Assembly: GCF_005146945.1 (NCBI RefSeq)
Contig: NZ_SWMS01000004.1
Coordinates: forward strand, 114,272 to 178,271
Direction: 5' to 3'
DNA: 64,000 nucleotides
Origin: Prauserella endophytica
GTDB taxonomy: Bacteria; Actinomycetota; Actinomycetes; Mycobacteriales; Pseudonocardiaceae
Of the stretch, positions 34,415 to 41,825 are shown piece after piece. The notes under the pieces were generated by a model. The model made no database searches. It saw nothing but the letters and a program-made list of their open reading frames with translations, and was not told where the DNA came from. The position numbers and the translations under genes were made by a program. Numbering within the stretch: position 1 is the stretch's first letter; every line of letters begins with the position of its first letter.

Positions 34415-35209
34415 ATGTCCGACGCGCTCTCCGGGGCCACCGCCGACAAGGCAGGCGAGGCCCAGTCCGTGGTCAAGTCGGCCGACCGCGCGCTCGCCAT
34501 CCTCGAGCTGCTGGCGACGGGGCGCAGGCGGCTGACCGACGTCGCCGAGCTGCTGCGGTTTCCGCTCTCCAGCGTCCACGGGCTCATGGCGACGCTCGTC
34601 CACCGCGGCTTCGCCGAGTACGACCCGGCCTCGCGCACCTACGGGCTGGGCCTCAAGGCATGGACCGTCGGCCAGGGCTACCACGGCCATCGCGACATCG
34701 CGGGCCTCGCGCTGCCGCTCATGGAACAGCTTGCGCAGGACACCGGCGAGACCGTGCAGCTCGCCCAGCTCGACGGCCTGGAGAACGTCTACATCGCGAT
34801 CGCCGAGTCGCCGCAGCCGATGAAGCTCGTGTCCGCCGTCGGCGTGCGCCTTCCTGCCTATGCCACGGGGATCGGCAAGGCGCTGCTCGCCGGTCTCGCC
34901 GACGACGAGCTTGGCGACCGCCTCGAGGGCGTCACGCTGCGACGATTCACTGACCACACGGTCGCGGGCGTCGAAGAGTTGCTCGCGGAGATCGAGCAAA
35001 TCCGCCGTGTCGGCTACGCCACCGACGACCAGGAGTACGTCATCGGCTGCCGCTGCGTCGCCACCACCATCCGCAACCACGCCGGCCAGATCGTGGCCGC
35101 GATGTCGGTCTCGGCGCCGACCCCCCGCTGCGGCCCCGACTGGACCGAGACGACGTTCGCCCAGCTCTCGGCCGTGATCGAGAAGCTGGAAGCCCAGCTG
35201 CGCCGTTAG
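34415..35209 (+). CDS. IclR-family transcriptional regulator
   Basis: 264 aa. N-terminal winged HTH (VVKSADRALAILELLATGRR, RFPLSSVHGLMATLVHRG) and the IclR effector domain (QLAQLDGLENVYIAIAES, LPAYATGIGKALLAG, EYVIGCRCVATTIRNHAGQI). ATG 34415 follows the dyads; the frame is open upstream through the operator. It lies 92 bp ahead of the acid-sugar operon, on the same strand, and probably responds to a sugar acid. Confidence 0.92.
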   Translation: MSDALSGATADKAGEAQSVVKSADRALAILELLATGRRRLTDVAELLRFPLSSVHGLMATLVHRGFAEYDPASRTYGLGLKAWTVGQGYHGHRDIAGLALPLMEQLAQDTGETVQLAQLDGLENVYIAIAESPQPMKLVSAVGVRLPAYATGIGKALLAGLADDELGDRLEGVTLRRFTDHTVAGVEELLAEIEQIRRVGYATDDQEYVIGCRCVATTIRNHAGQIVAAMSVSAPTPRCGPDWTETTFAQLSAVIEKLEAQLRR

Positions 35210-35254
35210 CGCGGAACCCCACGTCTTGACAGGCCGAGCCCTGTCCATCGAAAC

Positions 35255-35287
35255 TTCACGTCGTTGAAGCTACTTCTTGTATGTGAA
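35255..35287 (+). promoter_or_regulatory. tandem IclR-type dyads before the acid-sugar operon
   Basis: TTCACGTCGTTGAA (35255-35268) and TTCTTGTATGTGAA (35274-35287), starts 19 bp apart, just downstream of a -35-like TTGACA (35226-35231). A repressor bound here would block transcription. Confidence 0.68.
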
Positions 35288-35301
35288 GTTTGGAGCACAT
35301 C

Positions 35302-36639
35302 GTGGTGCCATCCACCGGCCTCGCGGACAGGGCGGTCCGGCGCGTCGCCCGTCGCCTCGTGCCGTTCCTGCTGCTCATGTACGTGCTGGCGTTCCTCGAC
35401 CGGGTCAACATCGGCTTCGCGAAGGAGGCGTTCCAGGCGGACACCGGGCTTTCCGACGCCGCCTACGCCTTCGGCGCCGGGGTCTTCTTCATCGGCTACG
35501 CGCTCGTTGAGGTGCCGAGCAACCTGGCGCTGCACCGCTTCGGCGCCCGGCGCTGGCTCGCCCGGATCATGATCACGTGGGGGCTCATCTCAGCGGCGAT
35601 GGCGTTCGCCCACACCGAAACCGTCTTCTACCTGCTGCGGTTCCTGCTTGGCGTCGCCGAGGCCGGGTTCTTCCCCGGCGTGATCCTGTACCTGACCTAC
35701 TGGGTGCCGGAGCGGCACCGGGCGCGGGTCAACGGCCTGTTCTACTTCGGCGCGCCGCTCGCGTTCATCTTCGGCGGGCCGGTGTCGGGGGCGCTGCTCG
35801 AACTCGACGGCGTCGCCGGGATCATCGGCTGGCAGTGGATGTTCCTGGTCGAGGGGCTCGCCGCGTCGGTCGTCGGAGTATGGGCGCTGCGTTACCTCGA
35901 CGACCGCCCGCGCGACGCACGCTGGCTGCCCGCCGACCAGCGGGACGCGCTGGAGACCGAGCTCGCCGCCGAGGAACGCGGGTCGCGGGCGCACGGGCCG
36001 TCCGGTGTGCTCGCGACGTTGCGCAGCCCGAGGGTGCTGTACCTCGCCCTGATCTACCTGCTGATCCAGATGAGCGTCTACGGCGTGTCGTTCTACCTCC
36101 CGACGCAGGTCGCGGAGCTGCTCGGCACCGAGGTCGGCGTCGCGGTGGGCGTGGTGACCGCGATCCCGTGGCTGTGCGCGATCGCGGCGTCGTTCGGCAT
36201 CGGCAGGCTGTCCGACCGCACCGGCGACAGGCGCCGCATCGCCGCGGTGACGCTCGCGGTGGCCGGGCTCGGCATCGCGGGCTCGGTCGTCGCGGGTACA
36301 CCGGCGCTGGCGATGGTGGGGCTTTGCTTCGCCGCGGCCGGGTTCATCGCGGTGCAGCCGGTGTTCTGGACCCTGCCCGCGGGCATCCTCGTCGGCACCG
36401 CGGCCGCCACGGGCATCGGAATGGTCAACGCGCTGGGCTCGCTCGGCGGCTTCATCGCGCCGAACATCAAACAGGCGGCGGACACCGGGTTCGGCTCTGG
36501 CCAGGCCGGGCTCTACGTCCTCGCGGTGACCACCCTCGTCGGCGCCGTGCTGATCTGGACCACGAAATGGCTGCGACCGGCCACACCCGCCCCGGCCGCG
36601 GGTACTCCGGTGGCGCGCACGAACAAGGAGAACGCATGA
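35302..36639 (+). CDS. MFS transporter, anion:cation symporter family
   Basis: 445 aa, 12 predicted helices. The ACS signature is clear: FLLLMYVLAFLDRVNIGFAK, then VEVPSNLALHRFGARRWLAR and LLRFLLGVAEAGFFPGVILY. Relatives import hexonates, glucarate or tartrate. GTG 35302 is chosen for its GGAG 6 bp upstream; TTG 35290 and GTG 35305 are alternatives. First gene of a four-gene operon; its stop overlaps the next ATG. Confidence 0.9.
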   Translation: MVPSTGLADRAVRRVARRLVPFLLLMYVLAFLDRVNIGFAKEAFQADTGLSDAAYAFGAGVFFIGYALVEVPSNLALHRFGARRWLARIMITWGLISAAMAFAHTETVFYLLRFLLGVAEAGFFPGVILYLTYWVPERHRARVNGLFYFGAPLAFIFGGPVSGALLELDGVAGIIGWQWMFLVEGLAASVVGVWALRYLDDRPRDARWLPADQRDALETELAAEERGSRAHGPSGVLATLRSPRVLYLALIYLLIQMSVYGVSFYLPTQVAELLGTEVGVAVGVVTAIPWLCAIAASFGIGRLSDRTGDRRRIAAVTLAVAGLGIAGSVVAGTPALAMVGLCFAAAGFIAVQPVFWTLPAGILVGTAAATGIGMVNALGSLGGFIAPNIKQAADTGFGSGQAGLYVLAVTTLVGAVLIWTTKWLRPATPAPAAGTPVARTNKENA

Positions 36640-37682
36640 GAGCACTGGTCTTCCACGGTCCCGGATCGATCGCGGTGGAGGAGCGACCCGATCCGGTCCC
36701 CGAGGCGGGAGAGGTGTTGCTGCGCGTGCTCGCGACCGGCATCTGCGGTTCGGACGTCCACGGCTACACGGGCGAGAACGGGCGGCGCCATCCCGGGCAG
36801 GTCATGGGGCACGAGACGGTGGGCACGGTCGCGGCCGGCGATGCCGCGACGCTCGCCGGGGCGGGCCTCGCGATCGGCGACACCGTGACCGTCAACCCCG
36901 TTCTGGGCTGCGGCGGCTGCGAGGCCTGCGCGGAGGGGGAGGAACAGGCGTGCCCGAGGCGGAGGGTCATCGGCGTGGATCCGACGATCGTCTCCGCGTT
37001 CGCCGACCTGCTCGTGGCGCCCGCGCGCAATGTCGTGCCGTTGCCGCAGGACATGCCGAGCGAGCACGGCGCGCTGGTCGAACCGCTTTCCGTCGGCTAC
37101 CACGCCGCCCGGCGGGGACGCTGCAGCGAGCGTGACCGGGTGCTCGTGCTCGGCGGCGGACCCATCGGCCAGGCGTGCGTGCTGGCCGCGACGCGGCTCG
37201 GCGCCCGCGGCGTGGTGGTGAGCGAGCCCAATCCCGCCAGGGCCGCGCTAGTGAGCGGGCTCGGCGCGACCGCGCTCGACCCTCGGGACGGCGAGCTCGC
37301 GAGCGCGGCGGCGGACGCACTGGGCGGGCCGGCGACGCTCGTGCTCGACGCGGTGGGCTCCACGGCCTCGCTCGCCGATGCCTTCGCGGCCTCGGCTCGT
37401 GGCGGGCGGGTGGTGCTGGTGGGGATGAACCAGCCCGAGGTGACGTTGCCCGCGTACGCGATCAGCACCGCGGAGCGGGAGCTGATCGGCGCGTTCTGTT
37501 ACAACCGGGACGATTTCGCGTCCACCGCCCGGTGGGCCGCGACGGTGCCGGACGCACTGGAGTCGCTTGTGGACGGATCGGTCGGCTGGTCCGGCGCGCC
37601 CGGCGCGTTCGCCGACCTCGCTTCCGGCACGTCGTCCGCCAGCAAGATCCTCGTCCGCCCCGATCAGGAGGAGCAGCAGTGA
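36636..37682 (+). CDS. zinc-dependent alcohol/polyol dehydrogenase (MDR family)
   Basis: 348 aa. Catalytic zinc site [12 protein letters not shown] and GHETVGTV; structural zinc Cys cluster [16 protein letters not shown]; Rossmann motif [17 protein letters not shown](P)-dependent oxidation of a secondary hydroxyl. In the non-phosphorylating L-rhamnose route this could be the 2-keto-3-deoxy-L-rhamnonate 4-dehydrogenase step or the sugar dehydrogenase; context favours one of these, not proven. ATGA and GTGA overlaps on both sides. Confidence 0.88.
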   Translation: MRALVFHGPGSIAVEERPDPVPEAGEVLLRVLATGICGSDVHGYTGENGRRHPGQVMGHETVGTVAAGDAATLAGAGLAIGDTVTVNPVLGCGGCEACAEGEEQACPRRRVIGVDPTIVSAFADLLVAPARNVVPLPQDMPSEHGALVEPLSVGYHAARRGRCSERDRVLVLGGGPIGQACVLAATRLGARGVVVSEPNPARAALVSGLGATALDPRDGELASAAADALGGPATLVLDAVGSTASLADAFAASARGGRVVLVGMNQPEVTLPAYAISTAERELIGAFCYNRDDFASTARWAATVPDALESLVDGSVGWSGAPGAFADLASGTSSASKILVRPDQEEQQ

Positions 37683-38860
37683 CCACGGCCAGCACGATCC
37701 GCTCTGTCCGCGCTTTCACGGTGCGCGGCGGCGGCGCCGACTACCACGACCAGGGCGACGACCACTGGATCGACGACCACATCGCGACCCCCATGGCGAA
37801 GTACCCGGAGTACCGGCAGAGCCGCCAGTCGTTCGGCATCAACGTGCTCGGCACGCTCGTGGTGGAAGTCGAGGCCGACGACGGCACGACCGGTTTCGCC
37901 GTCACCACCGCGGGCGAGCCCGGTGCCTACATCGTGGAGCGGCACCTCGCGCGGTTCGTGGAGGGCGCACCGGTCACCGCGATCGAGCGCATCTGGGACC
38001 AGATGTACTCGGCGAGTCTCTTCTACGGCCGCAAGGGCTTGGTGCTCAACGTCATCAGCGCCATCGACCTCGCGCTGTGGGACCTGCTCGGCAAGTTGCG
38101 GCAGGAGCCCGTGTACGCCCTGATCGGCGGCGCGGTCCGCGACGAGCAGGTCTTCTACGCCACCGGGTCCAGGCCCGACCTGGCGCGGAAGATGGGCTTC
38201 ATCGGCGGGAAGATGCCGGTGCGGCACGGCCCGGCCGAGGGTGCCGAGGGCCTCACCGCCACCGTCGAGCGGTTCGCCGCCATGCGTGAGGAGGTCGGAC
38301 CGGATTTCTGGCTCATGGCCGACTGCTGGATGTCGCTCGACCTCGACTACGCCACCCGCCTCGGGCTCGCCCTGCGGGAGCACGGGCTGCGCTGGATCGA
38401 GGAGGCGCTGCCGCCCGACGACTACTGGGGCTACTCCGAGCTACGCAAACGGTTGCCGCCCGACGTGCTCGTAACCACGGGTGAGCACGAGGCGACGCGC
38501 TGGGGTTTCCGGCTGCTGCTGGAGATGGGCTGCTGTGACCTCATCCAGCCCGACGTCAACTGGTGCGGCGGGCTCACCGAGCTGCTGAAGATCTCAGCGC
38601 TCGCCGACAGCAGGGGCGTGCTCGTGGTGCCGCACGGGTCGAGCGTGTACTCCTACCACTTCGCGATCACCAGGCACAACAGTCCGTTCAGTGAGTTCCT
38701 GATGATGCACCCGCAGGCCAGCGAGGTGGTGCCGATGTTCAGCCCGCTGTTGCTCGACGAGCCGGTGCCGGTGAACGGGCGGCTGCGCGTGCCGGACACC
38801 CCCGGCTTCGGTGTTCGGCTCAACCCCGAGTGCGTGCTGGCCCGTCCCTACGAACACTGA
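37679..38860 (+). CDS. rhmD: L-rhamnonate dehydratase (enolase superfamily)
   Basis: 393 aa, family length. It contains stretches I recognise as Rhm[38 protein letters not shown] and the metal-binding acids around [29 protein letters not shown] and [14 protein letters not shown], plus [13 protein letters not shown] with the acid/base His. It dehydrates L-rhamnonate or a close 6-deoxy or pentonic acid to the 2-keto-3-deoxy acid. GTG start overlaps the dehydrogenase stop. Confidence 0.92.
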   Translation: MTTASTIRSVRAFTVRGGGADYHDQGDDHWIDDHIATPMAKYPEYRQSRQSFGINVLGTLVVEVEADDGTTGFAVTTAGEPGAYIVERHLARFVEGAPVTAIERIWDQMYSASLFYGRKGLVLNVISAIDLALWDLLGKLRQEPVYALIGGAVRDEQVFYATGSRPDLARKMGFIGGKMPVRHGPAEGAEGLTATVERFAAMREEVGPDFWLMADCWMSLDLDYATRLGLALREHGLRWIEEALPPDDYWGYSELRKRLPPDVLVTTGEHEATRWGFRLLLEMGCCDLIQPDVNWCGGLTELLKISALADSRGVLVVPHGSSVYSYHFAITRHNSPFSEFLMMHPQASEVVPMFSPLLLDEPVPVNGRLRVPDTPGFGVRLNPECVLARPYEH

Positions 38861-38868
38861 GGAGAACC

Positions 38869-39726
38869 ATGAGGTTGCTGAGGCTGGGCCCGGTCGGCGC
38901 GGAGCGGCCGTGCGTCGCCGCCGACGACGGCACGGTGTACGACCTGAGCCCCGTCACCGCCGACATCGACGGCGCTTTCCTGGCAGGGGACGGCATCCAG
39001 CGGGCGCGGGCGGCGCTGGCCGATGGTTCGCTGTCCGCTGTGGACGATCCGGGCGACGGCACCGGGCTGCGCGTCGGCGCGCCGATCGCCCGGCCGGGAG
39101 CGGTGGTCTGCATCGGGCAGAACTACGCCGCGCACGCCGCCGAGTCCGGTTCCGCGCCGCCCGAGGTGCCGATCATCTTCTTCAAGCACCCGAACACGGT
39201 CGTCGGTCCCTATGACGACGTGCTCGTGCCGAGGGGGAGCGAGAAGACCGACTGGGAGGTCGAGCTCGGCGTCGTGCTCGGCAGGCCGGCTCGCTACCTC
39301 GACACGGTCGAGGAGGCGCTCGCGTGCGTCGCCGGGTACGTGGTGTCCAACGACGTCTCCGAGCGGGCGTTCCAGCTGGAGGACTCGGGTGGGCAGTGGT
39401 CGAAGGGCAAGTGCTGCGAGACCTTCAACCCGCTGGGCCCGTGGCTGGTGCCCGCCGCCGACGTGGGCGACCCGCAGGCGCTGCGGTTGCGCTCGTGGGT
39501 CAACGGCCGGCCGCGGCAGGACTCGTCGACGGCGGACATGGTGTTCGGGGTGGGCGAGCTGATCCTGCACCTGTCGCGGTATCTGACGCTCGACCCCGGG
39601 GACCTGGTGAACACCGGCACCCCCGAGGGTGTCGCGCTGTCCGGGCGGTTCCCGTACCTGCGGGCCGGTGACGAGCTGGAGCTGGAGATCGAGCGGCTCG
39701 GCAGGCAGCGCCAGCGGTTGAAATAG
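38869..39726 (+). CDS. fumarylacetoacetate-hydrolase-family enzyme (2,4-diketo-3-deoxy-acid hydrolase candidate)
   Basis: 285 aa. FAH core: VVCIGQNYAAHAAESGS, PIIFFKHPNTVVGPYDDV, metal acids in DWEVELGVVLGR and VSNDVSERAFQLEDSGGQWS, and the C-terminal TLDPGDLVNTGTPEGVALS. In the rhamnose diketo pathway such an enzyme cleaves 2,4-diketo-3-deoxy-L-rhamnonate to pyruvate and L-lactate. GGAG 4 bp before ATG. It closes the operon. The first two pathway steps (sugar dehydrogenase and lactonase) are not in the window unless the MDR enzyme supplies one. Confidence 0.9.
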   Translation: MRLLRLGPVGAERPCVAADDGTVYDLSPVTADIDGAFLAGDGIQRARAALADGSLSAVDDPGDGTGLRVGAPIARPGAVVCIGQNYAAHAAESGSAPPEVPIIFFKHPNTVVGPYDDVLVPRGSEKTDWEVELGVVLGRPARYLDTVEEALACVAGYVVSNDVSERAFQLEDSGGQWSKGKCCETFNPLGPWLVPAADVGDPQALRLRSWVNGRPRQDSSTADMVFGVGELILHLSRYLTLDPGDLVNTGTPEGVALSGRFPYLRAGDELELEIERLGRQRQRLK

Positions 39727-39825
39727 GGGTGCCGCCGGAAGACGACCGGATAGGGACCAAGTGCCGTAGTCGGGGGCCGCCGATATTGCGACGATGGCTC
39801 CTTCCGCAGGAGCAAGGAGGATCCC

Positions 39826-40239
39826 ATGGCGTCTCGGCTCAATCCGTACCTCAGTTTCGACGGCACGGCGAAGCAGGCGATGGAGTTCTACCGCGGCGTG
39901 TTCGGCGGCGAGCTGGTGTCGCACACGTTCGGCGAGTACGGCGACACCAGCGCGCCGGAGGCCGACCGGATCATGCACAGCCAGCTCGAGACCCCGAGCG
40001 GCTTCACCCTGATGGGCGCGGACACCCCGCCCGGCATGGAGTTCAGCTCCGGCAACAACATTACCGTGAGCCTCAGCGGCGACGACGCGGGTGAGCTGCG
40101 CGGCTACTGGGAGAAGCTCGCCGATGGCGGCACCGTCACGGTCCCGCTGGAGAAGCAGATGTGGGGCGACGAGTTCGGCATGTGCCTCGACAAGTACGGC
40201 GTCCCGTGGATGGTCAACATCGGCTCACCGCAGGGCTAG
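39826..40239 (+). CDS. VOC/PhnB-like protein
   Basis: 137 aa. Glyoxalase-fold PhnB type: NPYLSFDGTAKQAMEFYRGV, then the central acidic loop and the terminal DKYGVPWMVNIGSP. AAGGAGG 7 bp before ATG. Function of this subgroup is not established (metal-binding or small-molecule-binding). The upstream region has CCGGATAGGGACC at about 39746-39758, echoed before the second MalT-like gene. Confidence 0.88.
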   Translation: MASRLNPYLSFDGTAKQAMEFYRGVFGGELVSHTFGEYGDTSAPEADRIMHSQLETPSGFTLMGADTPPGMEFSSGNNITVSLSGDDAGELRGYWEKLADGGTVTVPLEKQMWGDEFGMCLDKYGVPWMVNIGSPQG

Positions 40240-40240
40240 A

Positions 40241-40363
40241 CGCCGACCGCAGTGAAGGCCACCATGCCTGCGCCCGCCCGTCTCCCACCACCGCCCAAAC
40301 GGAGGCGCTGCGCGCCGCTGTGTTGATCCAACGCAGTGAAGGTGGCCTTCACTGCGGTCGGCG
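40241..40363. repeat. long palindromic repeat, copy R7 (about 123 bp)
   Basis: Outer arms pair from CGCCGACCGCAG onward. The 59-bp core between TGCG and CGCA is nearly identical to R5, with inner hairpins CCGTCT/AAACGG (one mismatch, G-U on the other strand) and GGCGC-TGC-GCGCC. It begins right after the VOC stop and faces a convergent methyltransferase gene. Confidence 0.9.
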
Positions 40364-40494
40364 TGAGCAGGGCGGTCCAGCCCTTCGCCGACATCGTCAG
40401 CATGCCCGCCGCCCGGTTCTTCGAGTCTCTCAGCGCGGCGCCGCACGGGGTGAGGGCGACCTCGACGCAGTCGTTGCCGCGGCCGCGTCCGGAG

Positions 40495-41148
40495 TCAACC
40501 GTCGCGGCGCACCCTCGCGAGCCACGCGGCCATGTCCGCGGGTTCGCCCGCGGCCAGTCCGAGCCGCCCGGCGTCCTCGGCGCCGACGACGACGCGGTAC
40601 CGGTCGGGCCGCAGGTCCTCCAGCACCCAACCGTCGGTGAACGCGTCGCGGATCAGCGAGTCGGGGATGCGGGGCCCGAGACCGGGCTCGGCGTCGGAAA
40701 GGGCGAGCACGTGCACGCGGGCGCCCGGTGCGCAGGCGGCGTGCAGACTGCGCACGTAGGCGGCCCGGTCGTCGTCGCCGAACACGTGGAACAGCGCGCT
40801 GTCCACCACGGTGTCGTAGCGAGGCTCGGTGCCGAGGTCGAGCACGTCGGCGACCGCGAACCTCGCGGCCACGCCCTTCGCCTCGGCGTTCGCGCGCGCC
40901 TGCTCCACCGCGGGCCACGAGAAATCGACACCGAGCACGTCGTAACCCAGCCGGGTGAGGTGGATGGTGTGCTCGCCGGTGCCGCAGCCGGGGTCCAGCA
41001 CCCTGCCCGTGATCCAGCCGTCGCGTTCGAGCGCGACGATCGCGGGCTGGGGTTCACCGATGATCCACGGCGCCCACTTGTCCACGTAGGCGGAGTCGAA
41101 GTCGGTGCGGGGTACCGATCGCCGCGGTTCTTCCATGCCGGTGGTCAT
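40495..41148 (-). CDS. class I SAM-dependent methyltransferase
   Basis: 217 aa from ATG 41148. Motif I VLDPGCGTGEHTIHLTRLGY, acidic LGVDFSWPAV, then DTVVDSALFHVFGDDD. Looks like the thiopurine/small-molecule methyltransferase branch (the opening WAPWIIGEPQPAI is typical). Alternative starts GTG 41154 and ATG 41136. Substrate unknown. Stands alone, convergent to the VOC gene across R7. Confidence 0.85.
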   Translation of the reverse strand: MTTGMEEPRRSVPRTDFDSAYVDKWAPWIIGEPQPAIVALERDGWITGRVLDPGCGTGEHTIHLTRLGYDVLGVDFSWPAVEQARANAEAKGVAARFAVADVLDLGTEPRYDTVVDSALFHVFGDDDRAAYVRSLHAACAPGARVHVLALSDAEPGLGPRIPDSLIRDAFTDGWVLEDLRPDRYRVVVGAEDAGRLGLAAGEPADMAAWLARVRRDG

Positions 41149-41204
41149 ACCCACAAGCTAGTGCCGTCGGCCACTCGCTCACAGATCCGCAGCAGACCCT
41201 GCTG

Positions 41205-41690
41205 TCACCACCAGCGGAAGTCGCGCGCCTCGTCGCCGTGGGCGACGATCGCCCAGATGATCACCACGTCGAGCGCGATGACGAGGACTCCCCACAGCGG
41301 CGCGACGGGCAGGAACGCGAGCTGCGCGATCGCGTTGAGCCCGAGCAGCACGACGGCGATGACCCCGGCCCACGCCTTGCCGGTGAACAGCGCGAGCCCG
41401 GTCACCAGCACCAGCGCGCCGGCGGCGAGGTGGATCCAGCCCCACGCGGTCAGGTCGAAGACAAGCAGGCCCTGGGGACCGACCGCGTAGTAGTCCTCGT
41501 TGAGCAGGGCGACCAGCCCGGCGATGACGTTGAACGCGCCGGTCACGATCATCAGCACGGCGGCGAAGCCGATCCAGTTCGTCCACACCGTCCGCACCGC
41601 GGTCTCGGTCCCGCCGATGGTGTCGCGCGGCCGCTCGGCAGGCCGGGGCTCCGTCGCGGTGCCGGTGCCCGCGTGCGCGTGCTCGCTCAT
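41205..41690 (-). CDS. four-helix membrane protein, DUF7144-like (copy 1)
   Basis: 161 aa. After a 30-residue polar tail come four membrane helices with WTNWIGFAAVLMIVTGAFNV, the loop DYYAVGPQGLLVFDLTAWGW and a final EARDFRWW. The 48755-49207 gene is a paralogue (WTGWIIFAGVMLLLVGFFQA; DGYYLVGADGLVV; WGWLHL). Function unknown; common in actinobacterial stress clusters. GGAG precedes ATG. Divergent from the first MalT-like gene, with the dyad promoter between them. Confidence 0.8.
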   Translation of the reverse strand: MSEHAHAGTGTATEPRPAERPRDTIGGTETAVRTVWTNWIGFAAVLMIVTGAFNVIAGLVALLNEDYYAVGPQGLLVFDLTAWGWIHLAAGALVLVTGLALFTGKAWAGVIAVVLLGLNAIAQLAFLPVAPLWGVLVIALDVVIIWAIVAHGDEARDFRWW

Positions 41691-41723
41691 GATCCACTCC
41701 AGGTCTCGGGTGCCCTGCACGGC

Positions 41724-41798
41724 ACCGTCGAACGCGGGAGCCCTCCGGCGCTTCGCCCGTCGCGGGTGAGATGTCCCGGCCGGTTCCTGGCTTACCGT
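41724..41798. promoter_or_regulatory. divergent promoters sharing one 17-bp dyad (41753-41769)
   Basis: TCGCCC-GTCGC-GGGTGA. Rightward, 23 bp to TACCGT (41793-41798) ahead of the MalT-like gene. Leftward, 23 bp to GACGGT (minus strand, 41729-41724) ahead of the DUF7144-like gene, whose ATG is 62 bp from the dyad. Confidence 0.55.
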
Positions 41799-41825
41799 GG
41801 TGGGAGGCGGTCCCTGGAGGTGCGG

